In this document: one piece after another, positions 34,701 through 44,454 of the stretch
How positions within the stretch are numbered: the stretch's first letter is position 1
How the letters are laid out: each line of letters begins with the position of its first letter
Source: Pollenia angustigena
Taxonomy: Eukaryota > Arthropoda > Insecta > Diptera > Polleniidae
Assembly: GCA_930367215.1 (NCBI GenBank)
Contig: OV884059.1
Location: 13,478,945 to 13,542,944, forward strand
DNA length: 64,000 nt
Direction: 5' to 3'
Program-made: the position numbers and the translations under genes
The notes under the pieces: model-generated
What the model was told of the DNA's origin: nothing
Seen by the model: the letters and a program-made list of their open reading frames with translations, nothing else
Database searches by the model: none

Positions 34701-35386
34701 TCTTTAAAGCCTTTAAATATGCTAAGCCTTCAGGACTTTCGGCATGAATGTTAACCGCCATTGCGGTTTCCAGTAAAATATCTAAAGTTGTTACACATGC
34801 CACAGGAAATAAATCAATAGCACTTAAACCATTAGCACTTGGACGCAGTTTTTCCACCATTTTATTAGAGTGTTTATCAAATACTTCCACAAATTGTTCT
34901 AGAATTTTAGTATGAAATGCCGGTGTAACAATTTTACGACGCTGTTGCCATTTCAGACGAGAACTATTCAATATACCATCACCCAGCCAAGGGGAAGTAA
35001 AATTATAGAAAAAGGATTTGTTGACTAAACTTGGACTTCTTAGAATATTCTCGGCGTACTCCACATCTTGTACAACTACTATACATTTATTCACACACCA
35101 GAAACTATAAACTTTGCCAAATTTTAATTCTAATTTTTGAAAATGTTCTATGAAATCTGTAAGTTTGAAAAAATACTTGTTATTATATTTTTAATTTCTA
35201 AAATAATAAATTTTCAGCACTTTTCACATTCAATCGTAATAATATCAAAACGTCCCCTATTAGAGGAAGCATTAATTTTGGTCTTTTCACTCCACTTTCT
35301 TCAAACAGTTTGTTTAAGCGTCTTTTCTTTAAATAATCCAGGATTATGAGAATTGTTAAGATCGCTAAAAATATTCCCAAAATCAT
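22799..35386 (-). CDS. Cytochrome P450 family 4 (CYP4D-like), copy B, intact exons, 10.8-kb intron 3
   Basis: Exons 35386-35221, 35156-34700, 34586-34390, 23575-23204 and 23136-22799 have exactly the sizes of copy A and join to 509 aa with no stop. Introns are 64, 113, 10814 and 67 bp. Landmarks: N-terminal anchor, WQQRRK, FGGHDTVTSA, KEALRLYPPAP, MPERF, and heme loop [10 protein letters not shown] with Cys456 (Ser replaces Ile after Cys, and the FxxGxRxCxG pattern still holds). The residue before GHDT is Gly. Exons 1-3 and exons 4-5 are 10.8 kb apart with a transposon field between. The donor (34389, GTAAGTG) and acceptor (TTTTCAG, 23576) match copy A, so I join them as one gene. Alternatively, two half-genes were separated by rearrangement. 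The poly(A) signal AATAAA (22771-22766) is in the same place as in A. Confidence 0.85.
23701..24265 (+). mobile_element. 5'-truncated Jockey-clade LINE fragment
   Basis: Encodes (23711-24115) the RT C-terminal signature INWLIGRNSVLSLDCKLLLY, then KPIWCYGIQLWGTALASNIE and RRQNKLLRIITAAPWYV, typical of Jockey-type LINEs. It then runs through a 3' UTR into an A-rich tail near 24256-24265. It lies in P450-B intron 3, antisense to the gene. A related fragment is at 37781-38345. Confidence 0.8.
24271..24640 (+). repeat. Repeat X copy 2
   Basis: Matches 17640-17985 through AACACTCTAAGTCTTACTTG and CCCCCTACAATTGGTTGGG, ending in TTCCGACTCGAATTGTAG. A third copy starts 480 bp further on in the same orientation. 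Confidence 0.65.
24918..25772. mobile_element. PIF/Harbinger-like element carrying a Myb/zeste-type gene
   Basis: TIRs start GAGGCTTATTCTGAATTGCG and continue GATGCGAAAATCAATGCGAT; the right end is the exact complement over about 40 bp. CAG is duplicated at 24915-24917 and 25773-25775, and removing the element restores repeat X. The 3-bp duplication and the Myb-like gene inside fit PIF/Harbinger. No DDE nuclease gene is present. Confidence 0.75.
25189..25500 (+). pseudogene. Myb/SANT-like (zeste-type) DNA-binding protein of the Harbinger-like element
   Basis: After an acceptor-like TTCAG the frame reads KPRQFDIMMELVNKHSQLAR, GYLKTLNARQSANTLWQTLT and EELNINGPPIREAAG, then TGA where a Trp is expected, then KK and a GTATGA donor. 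A second exon after TTTTAATAG reads VWADFKVHTKH. The spacing of Trp residues and the VWADFK block match the zeste/Harbinger Myb-like domain. A single Trp-to-stop change (25379-25381) appears to disable it. The start is not resolved. Confidence 0.6.
26178..27163. mobile_element. Non-autonomous element with CACAGAAAAAATTATT termini
   Basis: CACAGAAAAAATTATT at left and its complement AATAATTTTTTCTGTG at right, each flanked by TA. The left half is packed with TTCAAACAA / TTTGTTTGA words and the right half with their mirror. TA duplication and CA termini suggest the Tc1/mariner superfamily. No transposase; frames of 61-99 codons inside are not supported. Confidence 0.7.
27257..31093 (+). mobile_element. 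Complete hobo/Hermes-like hAT transposon
   Basis: The 8-bp duplication GTACATAG is exact on both sides (27249-27256, 31094-31101). TIRs: TAAAGCCCTGCACGAATGCA at left, exact complement at right. Subterminal regions are rich in TTCGTTTGATTCG words (about 30795-31080). The single gene (28585-30521) is intact. It lies in intron 3 of P450 copy B, on the opposite strand to the gene. Perfect TSD and TIRs argue for a recent arrival. Confidence 0.9.
28585..30521 (+). CDS. hAT family transposase (hobo/Hermes-like), two exons
   Basis: Exon 1 28585-29290 and exon 2 29365-30521 join in frame (phase 1; GTAATA donor, TTTAG acceptor, 74-bp intron) to 620 aa. A BED-type zinc finger uses Cys66, Cys69, His86 and Cys88. 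The RNase-H-like catalytic core follows, with SDLWTD and VTDRGAN carrying candidate acidic residues and a PFEETLKKLE segment where hAT elements place the catalytic Glu. The C-terminus has the hATC dimerisation block TPASSAASERVFSVA and ends near FLHSN. This protein cuts and joins the TIRs by the hAT hairpin mechanism. Length is close to Hermes. No premature stop is seen, so it may be functional. A 75-codon frame directly upstream ends at the base before this ATG and is not part of it. Confidence 0.88.
31240..31860 (-). mobile_element. LINE remnant (reverse transcriptase C-terminal tail)
   Basis: The minus-strand translation of 31560-31360 includes FGRSNRNKQLVIPRLTSV, ERSFCVRVARLYNKLPGSLR and FKVKLYREFS. 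This pattern (basic segment, LVIPR, LWN-LP) closes the RT region of many insect non-LTR elements. The 125-codon frame has a hydrophobic N-terminal part that does not belong. Clade not assigned. Confidence 0.6.
31944..32727. mobile_element. hAT-type miniature element, TSD GTATTTAG
   Basis: GTATTTAG lies at 31936-31943 and 32728-32735. Ends are CAAGGTTGGCAA and, inverted, CAAGGCTGGCAA. Subterminal sequence is full of TACCGGTAT / ATACCGATA palindromic words. Confidence 0.75.
32736..32960. mobile_element. Second, truncated copy of the same hAT miniature family
   Basis: It begins CAAGGTTGGATACCG directly after the target duplication of the previous element and repeats its TATCGGTATCGG words. It then fades near 32960 with no right end seen. 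Confidence 0.55.
33198..34326. mobile_element. hAT-type non-autonomous element, near-exact 8-bp TSD
   Basis: CTAAATAT at 33190-33197 and CTAATTAT at 34327-34334 flank CAGGGAAACCAGAAATATGC and its exact complement. Near the ends are repeated GCATATTTT words, as in the 62677-63988 element. A family 1 fragment (33571-33790) and a CAGGGACCG-type fragment (34037-34200) are nested inside. Confidence 0.7.
33571..33790 (+). repeat. Fragment of dispersed repeat family 1
   Basis: TTCCGATCGACTCAGAATCA through GATGTCCAGCC, GTCTGTCCATGTTAGCCTTG and GATAATTTGATCAAAT parallels the 5' third of the family. Confidence 0.6.
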
Positions 35387-35444
35387 TTTTTGCTACGAGA
35401 TTTCAATACTCTTTAGGATGAGTTAAACTTTAAGGTTTTGCTCA

Positions 35445-35450
35445 GACTGA
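35445..35450 (-). promoter_or_regulatory. Putative initiator of P450 copy B
   Basis: TCAGTC, 62 nt upstream of the ATG, aligned with the same motif in copy A. The leader between (CCTAAAGAGTATTGAAATCT) is shared. Confidence 0.4.
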
Positions 35451-35632
35451 GAATCAAATTTAATTTTTAAACAATTTTATTGGTTCTATGAAATAAATGG
35501 AAAATGTATGTATGTATGTACATTTGTTCATATGTATGTGAATGGGGTATTTCGTAAAGAAACAATTTAAGAAATAGAATCTGGCAATTTATTTCTCATG
35601 GTGAGTAACATTTATTATATAAATTTTAATTT

Positions 35633-35750
35633 TATTCGAATATGTATTCTAAGACAAATTACAATTTTTACTTTTATAGTCATATTTCTTTAATATTTTC
35701 CAGGAATATAGAAAAATATATAAATATGACTTAGAATACATATTCGAATA
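35633..35750. mobile_element. 118-bp palindromic MITE
   Basis: TATTCGAATATGTATTCTAA at left and its complement at right, with GTCATATTT / AAATATGAC further in. Confidence 0.65.
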
Positions 35751-37780
35751 ATATGAAACAATTTAAGGTTAGGAAAACTATTTTGCCAGTTACTGTTTAT
35801 CGTTTTTTTTTTATTTGTGCTTTAAGTTTAATGGCTGAGCTTTCTTGATCTCAAATTGACAAGGTGTTGATTTCAAATATGCATGACGTCAAATAAGAGT
35901 CTCTTCTTTAAGTCTTCGGTCGGCCTACGTATAGGAAGGCGCAAATTTCCAGCATTCGCTTTCGAGTGTTGTGGTCTCCACCAGTATTAAAATCTAAGTG
36001 TTAAATGGTCTTAAAACAATATTTTATCTAAAATATATATAGTTCACCACCAAGTCACAAAACACTTTAAAAAAGTGAGGTTAAAAACGAGTGTATATGG
36101 TTTATGTTAAAAACCGAAAAAACTGTAACTCGGTGCAGGTATATGACAGCAAGCCATTGGCAAATGCGAAAGTGAAAAGCAAAGTGAACGAAAAAAAGCA
36201 GGCAAACAAAGTCGGGCGGATTGACTTTAGAAATTAATTACAATGACGCTCGAGCTGCTTCCCCGCCCTGAACAGTTTATATACTTTGTATTAATACATG
36301 TCAAAAACTCAAGTAATATGACAAAGTGTGATGGTGTGAATGCAATGTGTCCCGAAAATGACAAGTATTATGAAAAAAGTTTGACATCCCATACGGCTTC
36401 ATCGTTTTTTGAAAAATTTCTAAACAATAATACTTTTATTGGATCAGGGTTGCATTTTTTAATGCGTGAGTGTTTATACTTTGTGTGATGGTGTGAGCAC
36501 AAATTGTCATATTACATTAGATTTTTTGACAGTCGCATCAAAACTCATTAGATTTCTATCTCACAAAGTATTATGGAATACGTAAGACTTGTGAGATAGT
36601 GTAATCTAGGCCTTAACAAGTATGTTTATAGCACGTGTAACTAATTTGTTAGTATGTATGTGTAACACCGATGAGGCTGTATGCTCAATCAAACCAATTT
36701 GGATAAAACGTCAAGCACACGTTCTCGTCAAGCATTTTGAACGTGTTTAGACCCCTTTACAAATAAAAGTTTATTGTTAAATACAATATACAAATTTAAA
36801 TTCTAAAGGATACTAAAAAACTTGACAGAAAATAGTGTTTGGGAACCTTTGTCACTATAAAGCAGGGGTTTCTAACGATAACTTGTTTTTTTTTTGATAG
36901 TCAGCTAAAATTTAAAAAAAATAAAAGTTTTGTAAAGTAATGTATGCTTTATATTATATGAAAATATCAGAATAGCTTTACACAGCTTCTTTACTAGTCC
37001 GAAACATGATGAAAAGAAGAGACTCACGGTAAAACTCTGTTAAATATTAAAATTTTCTAGGTAATTATTTTGCTAACTCCGTAACGCAAGAATTAATACT
37101 TAACTTTACTACTGTATATGCAAGTTGATCTAAGTTATTCACTATTCTATAGCGGGCGTCTTTTTAAACTAAATTTGTTTTTTTTTAAAGAAAATAAAAA
37201 AACCAGGTTAAATTTCGATTTATATAAAGAATGGAAGTCATTCACAATATAAAGAATGGACGTCATTCACCCTTATCGTGAATAATTTTTCCCTTGTAAT
37301 TTTTCCCCTTTTCACATAATTGCGATCATGAAAAACTCCCATGCAAAAAATAGTTTTGAGGTAATTCAAAGGACAATAATAACGTGAAAAAAATTTCACG
37401 GGAAAAAAATTCCCCTTATCGTGAAAAGTTTTTTCGCTCGTTATTTGTTTACTTTTCTTTGATTTACTCGCTTTATTTTTGCTGGGGAACAGAATATGCA
37501 TGTAAGAAGTTCTTCTTGTAAGGCACACACTGATATATTGCTCAACAAAATGCAAAACAACAAGTCGATTGTCTGCGGATTTGTGAAGTTTTCAATGCGA
37601 TGCGAATTCAATTTCGATACGAAGTTTTTTGAAAACGAAGCTATACTGGCAATAAAAATTTATAATGGCGCAGATTGACAGTAATGAAATAGAAAGATGC
37701 GAAAGACAAATGCGCAAAAGCATTAAAGAGTACCAATCACCAGATTTGGAGCCATTTTCTTTCTCATCGTAATATAGAGT
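35751..37780. other. Intergenic DNA, no gene recognised
   Basis: Short frames at 36243-36488, 37238-37555 and 37496-37678 show no domain or exon structure. Local mirrored words occur (TTTTTCCCTTGTAATTTTTC, and CACGTTATT near 37380-37440), suggesting decayed inverted-repeat elements. Confidence 0.5.
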
Positions 37781-38345
37781 GGGCCGCCCCCTTACTCTAA
37801 CAATTTTGTTTCTGTCCTGCCAGTACCGGACGAAAATCACGATTTCTGTTTACATGCCGTCGGTTGATTATTTAATTGTCGTATGTCGTATGTAATTTGT
37901 ATCCACATACGACAATTAAACAATCAACCGACGATATGTAGCTCTTTAGCGCTTTTCCAATCGGAAGAGTCCTGTAGTATCTCTTCTCCTCAAGCCAATG
38001 TGGGCGCTATCATATAAAATATTTCGAACTAGTGGATTTGGGTGCAATTAAAGCCTTTTTAAATATTTTACTGCACATTTGGTAATCATAGTTTTTTCTA
38101 ATGACACATTGAGATTCATGTGAATATTTAAGCTTTTAACATACCAGGGGACGGCTGTGATTATTTGAAGAGGTTTTTTTAGCGCTTTTGAATTTTTTCG
38201 ATATTGGATGCCGAGGCAGGGCTCCATAACAGAATATCGTAGCAACAGATTGGCATAAAGATAGAGTTGTAAAGTAGAAGCTTGCTATCGAGACTAAGGA
38301 CATAATTTCTTATAATAAGCCAATTAATTTTAGTTTCATTTGAAT
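37781..38345 (-). mobile_element. Second Jockey-type LINE fragment, degraded
   Basis: Minus-strand sequence follows the 23701-24265 copy from AAATGAAACTAAAA through IITAVPWYVKSLNIHMNLNV and TMITKCAVKYLKRL, with several frameshifts. The 5' truncation point is the same as in the other copy. A 75-bp palindrome (37859-37933) is inserted in it. Confidence 0.7.
37859..37933. mobile_element. 75-bp near-perfect palindrome inserted in the LINE fragment
   Basis: CCGTCGGTTGATTATTTAAT with TGTCGTATG is mirrored by CATACGACAATTAAACAATC then AACCGACG. It is too short to code; probably a minimal MITE. Confidence 0.6.
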
Positions 38346-38890
38346 TATTTTTAGTTGTTCGTCATAATAAAAAGTCAGTTCGATTTTTATCCAATGCCAA
38401 AACTTACACACGCTAGTTTCGTTAACACTCGAAATTTATAAGCTCGAACCGTAGATAAACTAAAGACTATATTAATTACTCTCTTAAGATGTTCACTGTA
38501 TAAAAGCTTTTTTTATTCTAACTGCCTGACCTACAAAGTCGAAAAGAAAATTTCTTTCGTATACATATTTACATTGAAAATAAAAACAAATTTTAGTTTT
38601 TACTCCTTCTTTTTGACATTGTGGGCCAGGCAGTAAGTGTAATTAAACATTTTTAGGATTTTAGCTTTAAAAAAAATTTAATTTCAACTTCATTTTTACA
38701 AAACGAAAAACCCCATTCGAAAAACCTCTTAACTTAACTATTAAAATTAAACATGAACTTGGTACATTGTACTATATAATTCGCGTCCAATGGAAATAAG
38801 TAGAACATTAAAATAAAAAAATTATGTTAAGTAATACTTGTTATAAATTAACGTGTTTTTAATTTAATATTAGCTCATTTGTACCTATGA
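38346..38890. other. Intergenic DNA between LINE fragment and Helitron
   Basis: No gene seen. A pair of inverted words (ACTGCCTGACCTACAAAG..., TGGGCCAGGCAGT) around 38520-38633 suggests one more decayed inverted-repeat element. Confidence 0.4.
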
Positions 38891-38974
38891 CTAGCGAACC
38901 CCTGCACACTTCGTAGTGCAAAAAAGAAAATAAGAAATCAATTTGAATTCATTTAAATCAGTGATAAATTGTTT

Positions 38975-39470
38975 TTATTGTAATGCTCTGTGGTACACAA
39001 CATTTCTTGTTTTTCCATTTAAGGTGTAAATATACAAAACCGATGGTTTGCAAACGTGCGATCGGGCTTCATACAACTGTTCATGTGTGAAAACTGGATA
39101 CTCTCCACAAATTCTTAATGATTGGCCTTGCGCCCTATTAATAGTAACCGCAAACCCAAGCTGAACAGGAAACTGAAGTCGTTTCAATTCAAATAGAATA
39201 TCAGACGGAATCATTGGGATGCGTGGAATGAATACATCTTCGCCCTTGAATTTTCCAGTTTAAATAGTAGCTTCAATTACATAAGCCATAAACCTTTAAA
39301 TAGCAAGTATTGTGCCATTACACAAACGGGTTTGATTGATATTGCGAAGCAAAATAATAATAAGACTTGTACGAAACCAATTCGCCAGGAATCTTTGATT
39401 GTATAGCCGTATTTAATTCACTTACATCTTTGTTATTTGCCGCTAAAATTGCTCTGTCACATGTCAACCA
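38975..39470 (-). pseudogene. Helitron PIF1-like helicase, C-terminal part
   Basis: Reads LGFAVTINRAQGQSLRICGE, then TRNVVYHRALQ, the last helicase motifs of Helitron proteins. Further upstream comes WLTCDRAILAANNKDV. The MTINKAQGQS-type motif is preserved (VTINRAQGQS). Stops and frameshifts lie between (about 39250-39400). Confidence 0.75.
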
Positions 39471-39710
39471 TGTATCGCTCGATTAATTAACCGAGGTTTT
39501 GGTTTAATCGGTTAATAATCGGTTAATTTTGCTTTTGATCAGTTAACCGATTAATAACGTTTTTTTTATAAATAAAGTAATTTCAATATATAAAAATGCA
39601 TTAATTGTTTATTATTTGGAATTTATTAGGAAAAAAAAAAACAACAATATACCAAACAAAGCAGTTCTTGCACTAAAACGAGCAAACAAACAAAAAACAT
39701 AAATATGTAA

Positions 39711-39852
39711 GTGCTGGTTCACACTCTTCAAGTTTGGGCCGTCAAGTCTTCAGTTTTTAGGAGAGAGAGGAGAAGAAATGGCATTCTCTCTTCCCTTCTT
39801 TCCTAAAAGCTAAAGACTTGACGGCTAAAACTTGAACAGTGTGAACCAGCAC
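39711..39852. mobile_element. 142-bp PIF/Harbinger-like MITE, TAA duplication
   Basis: GTGCTGGTTCACACT at left and AGTGTGAACCAGCAC at right are perfect. TAA flanks at 39708-39710 and 39853-39855. Arms extend more than 50 bp (CCGTCAAGTCTT). Confidence 0.8.
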
Positions 39853-40048
39853 TAATATGCATTTTTCAATTAATACACAAGGTGTGCTATCAAGTCATAT
39901 CCTCATAATATCCCAAATAATATTTTGCAATTGCTTAAAATAAATGTTGTTGTGTTTCAAACAAAATAAAAATGTTAATGCTGTGTTCATTAATTCGTCA
40001 TAACTGTACAGTTGAAATCTAAATTATAAGCGGTAGCCCACAACAGTC

Positions 40049-40304
40049 ATATCGTCGGCTTAATATGAAAACCTGCTAACTCACTTTCAGCATCTTTTAC
40101 AGGAGAGACAAAAAGCTTTTTATTATTCCTTTTTGCTTGATAGAAAATTAAAAATAGTTAGTTTTGCACACTTCAACACTAAAATAGAAGATAAACTAAC
40201 TACATGCTGGTCGACGAGGCGTATCTTTCTCTACCACACGTTATCAAAATCTCAATTTACATAAAAAAAGGATTTAGCCGGTTTTCATATTAAGCCGACG
40301 ATAT
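40049..40304. mobile_element. MITE with 31-bp TIRs (ATATCGTCGGCTTAATATG)
   Basis: ATATCGTCGGCTTAATATGA with AAACC-GCTAA, mirrored at right with one mismatch. Non-coding. Confidence 0.7.
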
Positions 40305-41039
40305 CTACTTCTTGTAATTATTTTATGACATTAGACTTTATGACTACCTTGGTAAATCCCCCAAATATGTGTTTATGAAAAAAAGAAACTGAGATAACTT
40401 AATTAGTTATTTCAATTGTTAAAGGAGATCTTATAAAATAATCTTTTAGAAAAGTAATTTGATTTAAATGTTTAGGATCAAAGCGATTCTTTTCCTTAGT
40501 TTTGACAAAACTTGTCTCATTTTCTAGAAATTCTCTAAAATTTTTAACACTTCTAATTGTTTCGGTTTATTCTGTTAAAAGACTGATATGAGAAGATATG
40601 AGAAGAAACAAATAACTAAACACCTACATTACAAAAGGACGTGAAAAAAAGGTGTTGGCAATTAAACATTTAACCCATTTTTCGCAACATTCCTGTTGAT
40701 CGATGATGAAGATAAAAAACATTGTAATTTATGTCACCGGTCGGTGGAAAATGGGTTAAAATGAAGATCACTGAACACCTTCTTTGTTTGTTTGAAAAAA
40801 ATATTTTCTTAACACATACATATATTTTGTATATGAGACGAAACAAATAATTAAAAACACAAAAAAATACTACAAAATATTGAAAATTTTCTTCCATCGG
40901 TTAATCGGTTAATCGACTGAAATTAACCGGTTTAATCGTTAATCGAAAAAAGCCAATTTAAAATTAACCGATCAGTTAATCGGGTAGTAATTAATCGGTT
41001 AACCGATTGACGGTTAACCGAATGAATACCCTAGTACGG

Positions 41040-41550
41040 CATATATATTTTTGTGCTATGTTAAGGAACACACGTTCAATCAATTCCTCTTTTGAAATGG
41101 AAAACATCATGTGGCAATGTTATCAATCCAGAGTCATTGACAGGCATTGCACCATTCCCAATTTTCAGCAATTGCTTAGAGAACTTAACAGCAGATGGAT
41201 CATTCTGGAATTGATCACGAACGTTAGTAGTGAGTTTCAATGTTTTTACAAATCTCCATAAGCATGAAGACTTTAAGCAACCGTTAATTTCATCGGCAGC
41301 TGTCGATCTTTAAAATCAAGGCACCATCAAACAACTCTGAATTACCTCAAAGGGGTTTCATTGTTCTTTCCAATGCTTCAACAGATTTCTTATTCGCCAT
41401 AGTGCATTCATCCCAAATAATGATACCGCAACGTTTCAATAATTTTGCCGTTCCAGATGTTTTTGAAACGTTACATGCGGGAGTTTCATTAACTTGGTAA
41501 TTCAATGGCAATTTCAAAGCAGAATGTGCTGTGCGACCACCATCTAACAA
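41040..41550 (-). pseudogene. Helitron PIF1-like helicase, central part
   Basis: 41550-41347 reads LDGGRTAHSALKLPLNYQ and GIIIWDECTMANKKSVEALE, the Walker B region (WDE) of Helitron helicases. A second piece (41240-41050) reads QLLKIGNGAMPVND then ERVFLNIAQKY in other frames. The N-terminal ATPase loop and Rep are missing. Confidence 0.75.
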
Positions 41551-42341
41551 AGTGGCTGCAATGCCAGAAGACGCCTTTCAGTTTCTCAAAATATTAACTT
41601 AAATTTGCAAAATTATCATGTACGAAAAAATACATGTTTCGAAATGAAAGCAGTGTTCACTTAAATGGCTATAACTCATGAAGATATGATTTGCAATACC
41701 TAAGTAGCTAAATTAAAGTAATGGTTTGGCTCAAGGCGAATTTACACCAGGTTAACTTATCTTATTATATTAAATTGTGTTTTTTTTTGAAAAGTTATAA
41801 CTTAAAAAAGTTTTAAGTTTCACAATTTTAATCGAATTATATAGAATTTAGTTAAGATTCTCCAGAACCAACAGAACGGTATACCATTTTGACACAAGGG
41901 GAGTAATCAGTTGTTGCTTACGTAGCAAGATAAGTTCACCTGGTGTAAATTCGCCTTGAACAAAATTAAATATTTTTTTGAATTTTTGACACAACGTTAA
42001 AATATTTAACAGTGCTGTAAAACGTTTTCAAAATAAGACCACCTTGTATGAATTCGCCTGGTTTGACTAAAATCGAATTGTAATGAATTTAAAAACTAAT
42101 TGAATCTCAGTTTTTCAAAATATTAAGTCAAATTCGAAAAATTCTTATGCAAAAAAATGCATGTTTCGGAATGAATGAAGTGTTCACTAAAATGGCTATA
42201 ACTCATGAACCAATACACCATTGAAGACCGGTGATACATAAAAACCTTGGTATTGACGTCACCTTCTACGTGAAATCGGTTCACGCATTACAGAGAACAT
42301 CAATTACTAACACAATGCAACTTTTTTTTTATATATATAGA

Positions 42342-43272
42342 TTTAAGAAAAGTAAAACCAGTTAACCAAATATTATAAATTTGAAATTATCTTGGAGATT
42401 TTTTTGAGAAATATTGCTATTTCTAGGAAAGGTATCAATTTTTTCAAGAAAATCTTTGATAATTGTACAAAGGGGTTTTTTTAAAGGCCTTTTAAAAAAT
42501 AAAATACAACAAGTTCAATGGAAAGATTTTGGATTTATTAGCTCACAAATTTCCTGACATTTAATGTTTAAAAATGGTTTCTTACATATCGAGCCCTCTT
42601 TGCGATTATATCGTAAGGGTGTGTTCTAGAGTTCGAATCCACTCGAAAGTGTATTACTTTAGCATTTTGGTGTTTGTTTTTTTTTAATCGATTTAACCAA
42701 CTCAAATTAGATTTTGGAATTGTTTCAAATATTACAATTTTTAGCGAACTTTAGCCATGTTCGCGATAAAAGCGATTTTTTCCTGTAAGTTGTCTGATTG
42801 TTTACAGCTTTTATGATTTATAATAAATAGTAGACTTTTCTATGATGCCGTTGTTATAAAATTTTGGCGAATTTCTGCTTATTTAGCACTTTTACCGAAT
42901 TTTTGACATTCCCTATAGTTTAAGGGACTTTTAATCAATTTTATGACTTCACGCAGAGAAAAAATATAATTGGGCATGGTTACGGCAACAACACTATGTT
43001 TAATGTAACAATATATTGTTGTCGTACACAAATAATTGTTATTTTTATTAAATATCAACAATATTATAGTTACTGTAAACATATCAATGTTTATCGCATA
43101 TTATGTTAAAGATGCAATCAAACTATTTTTACTCTAATCATATTATGTTAGCGCCATTTGTAAAATAATTTTGAAGCAGTTGTGTCATTTTTTTTATTTG
43201 TGAGCGGTTAAACAATTAAAAGATAAAATTCCATAAAAAATAAGTCTAAAGAAATTAAAAAATTAAAATATT
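42342..43272. other. Intergenic DNA with a tRNA-like patch and a decayed inverted-repeat element
   Basis: 42590-42650 contains GAGTTCGAATCC, a B-box/T-arm match, preceded by GGGTGTGTT as in the patch at 45795-45875; no full cloverleaf. From about 42955 (CGCAGAGAAAAAATATAATT) an element of the CAC-GAGAAAAA family starts and is broken by later insertions. Confidence 0.4.
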
Positions 43273-43497
43273 AGCGGAGTTCATTCAAGTATTAGTGATG
43301 TAATAGTGCAAATGCAAAATATCATAGTTTTTTTGTAAAATCCAACAACAAAACACACAGATATTTCGTTATATTTTATAAAAGTGCTACGATATTTCAT
43401 CAACATCTTAAAATCGAAAAAATGGACACACGCGGTTGCCCATGAAAACCACAGATTTTTCATTTGCTCTTTTGCAAGCCTTATATAGAACTCCGCT
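43273..43497. mobile_element. MITE of the AGCGGAGTT family, copy 3 (longest)
   Basis: AGCGGAGTTCATTC at left, GAACTCCGCT at right, with the shared interior words AATGCAAAATATCATAG and GCTCTTTTGCAAG. The adjacent foldback element inserted only seven bases beyond its right end. Confidence 0.6.
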
Positions 43498-43504
43498 ATT
43501 TGAT

Positions 43505-44340
43505 GGCGGCATGAAATAACCCCCCAAAATATAACCCCCCAAAAAAATAATGATGCAATAAAGCCCCAATTTTGAAAATGAAATTAACCCCCAACGAAAT
43601 GAAATAACACCCCAAACATAAATTAAATAATTCCCTAATTTTTGGGGGCTTATTTCATATGAAATAAAACCCCAATTTCCGAAATGAAATAAGAGCCCAG
43701 TATATTTAATACAATCAATTATACACCTTTGCTTTAAAGAAACACGCAATAGATATCATGGTATGATATACCAAACACAAGCTTCGCCAACTAAGGCTTT
43801 TCTGCATAGCCGGACTTCGGCCGGGCGCAATGACTTTTTCCTCTATGGTATACCAAACACCAGCTTCGCTTACTAAAGCTTCTCTGCATAGTGCCACGAT
43901 TTTCTCCTCTATAGTACAAAAAAAACGAATCGACCCGGCTACGCAGAGAAGCTTTAGTAAGCGAAGCCGGTGTTTGGTTTACCATATAGAAGAAAACCAT
44001 TGCGCCCGGCCGAAGGCCGGCTATGCAGAGCAGCTTTATTTATCGGAGCCGGTGTTCTGTATACCAAAGTGGATAAATTCTTGCGCCCAAAAACGTTTTC
44101 ATTATAAATTTGAAAATGAAATAATCCCCCAAAAAATATATTGGGGCTTTATTTCATAATGATTTTTTGGGGGATAATTTCATATGAAATAATACCCCAA
44201 TTAAAAAAATGAAATAACACCCCAAACAAAATGAAATAATCCCCCAAAAATCGTTTTTGTTGTTCTCTGTACAAACTTTTGGGGGGTTATTTCATTATTT
44301 TTTTGGGGGGTTATATTTTGGGGGGTTATTTCATGCCGCC
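43505..44340. mobile_element. Foldback element with exact 9-bp target duplication, copy 1
   Basis: CTATTTGAT at 43496-43504 and 44341-44349. Ends GGCGGCATGAAATAACCCCC and exact complement. The arms continue with TATAACCCCCCAAAAAAATA and further GAAATAA-CCCCAA repeats. A second, inner inverted pair (CTTCGCTTACTAAAGCTTCT) sits near the centre. 9-bp duplications and long modular arms point to a MULE or FB-type element. Frames up to 113 codons are arm translations. Confidence 0.8.
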
Positions 44341-44454
44341 CTATTTGATTAACATTAAGAAAAATTGTAAAAAGCCACAAAATAAAAAATCGATGCAAAA
44401 ATATTTTAATTTATTTTGTATTTTTATGACAGCTATGAAAGGTGCTGTATCATA

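Larger units (their letters stand above)
39479..41033. mobile_element. Insertion inside the Helitron, rich in CGGTTAACCG words
   Basis: Both ends are dense in AATCGGTTAA/TTAACCGATT (39479-39560 and 40895-41033). The Helitron helicase frame stops at KYICRT on one side and resumes at DTWLTCDRA on the other, which marks the junctions approximately. No clean TSD was found. It carries two smaller inverted-repeat elements. Confidence 0.55.
38891..42341 (-). mobile_element. Degenerate Helitron with PIF1-type helicase remnants
   Basis: On the minus strand it starts A|TCTATATATATAAAAAA (42341) and ends with the stem GCACTACGAAGTGTGC, ten bases, then CTAG|T (38891). These are the expected Helitron 5' TC, 3' hairpin and CTRR end, inserted between A and T. 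Helicase remnants are listed separately. No Rep (HUH) domain was found. A nested insertion (39479-41033) splits the helicase. Confidence 0.8.

Noticed and set aside
36243..36488. 81-codon frame MTLELLPRPEQ...
   Set aside because: No domain, no splice structure, and surrounded by decayed inverted repeats.
43408..44398. Several frames up to 113 codons on both strands
   Set aside because: They lie in the arms of the foldback element and mirror each other.
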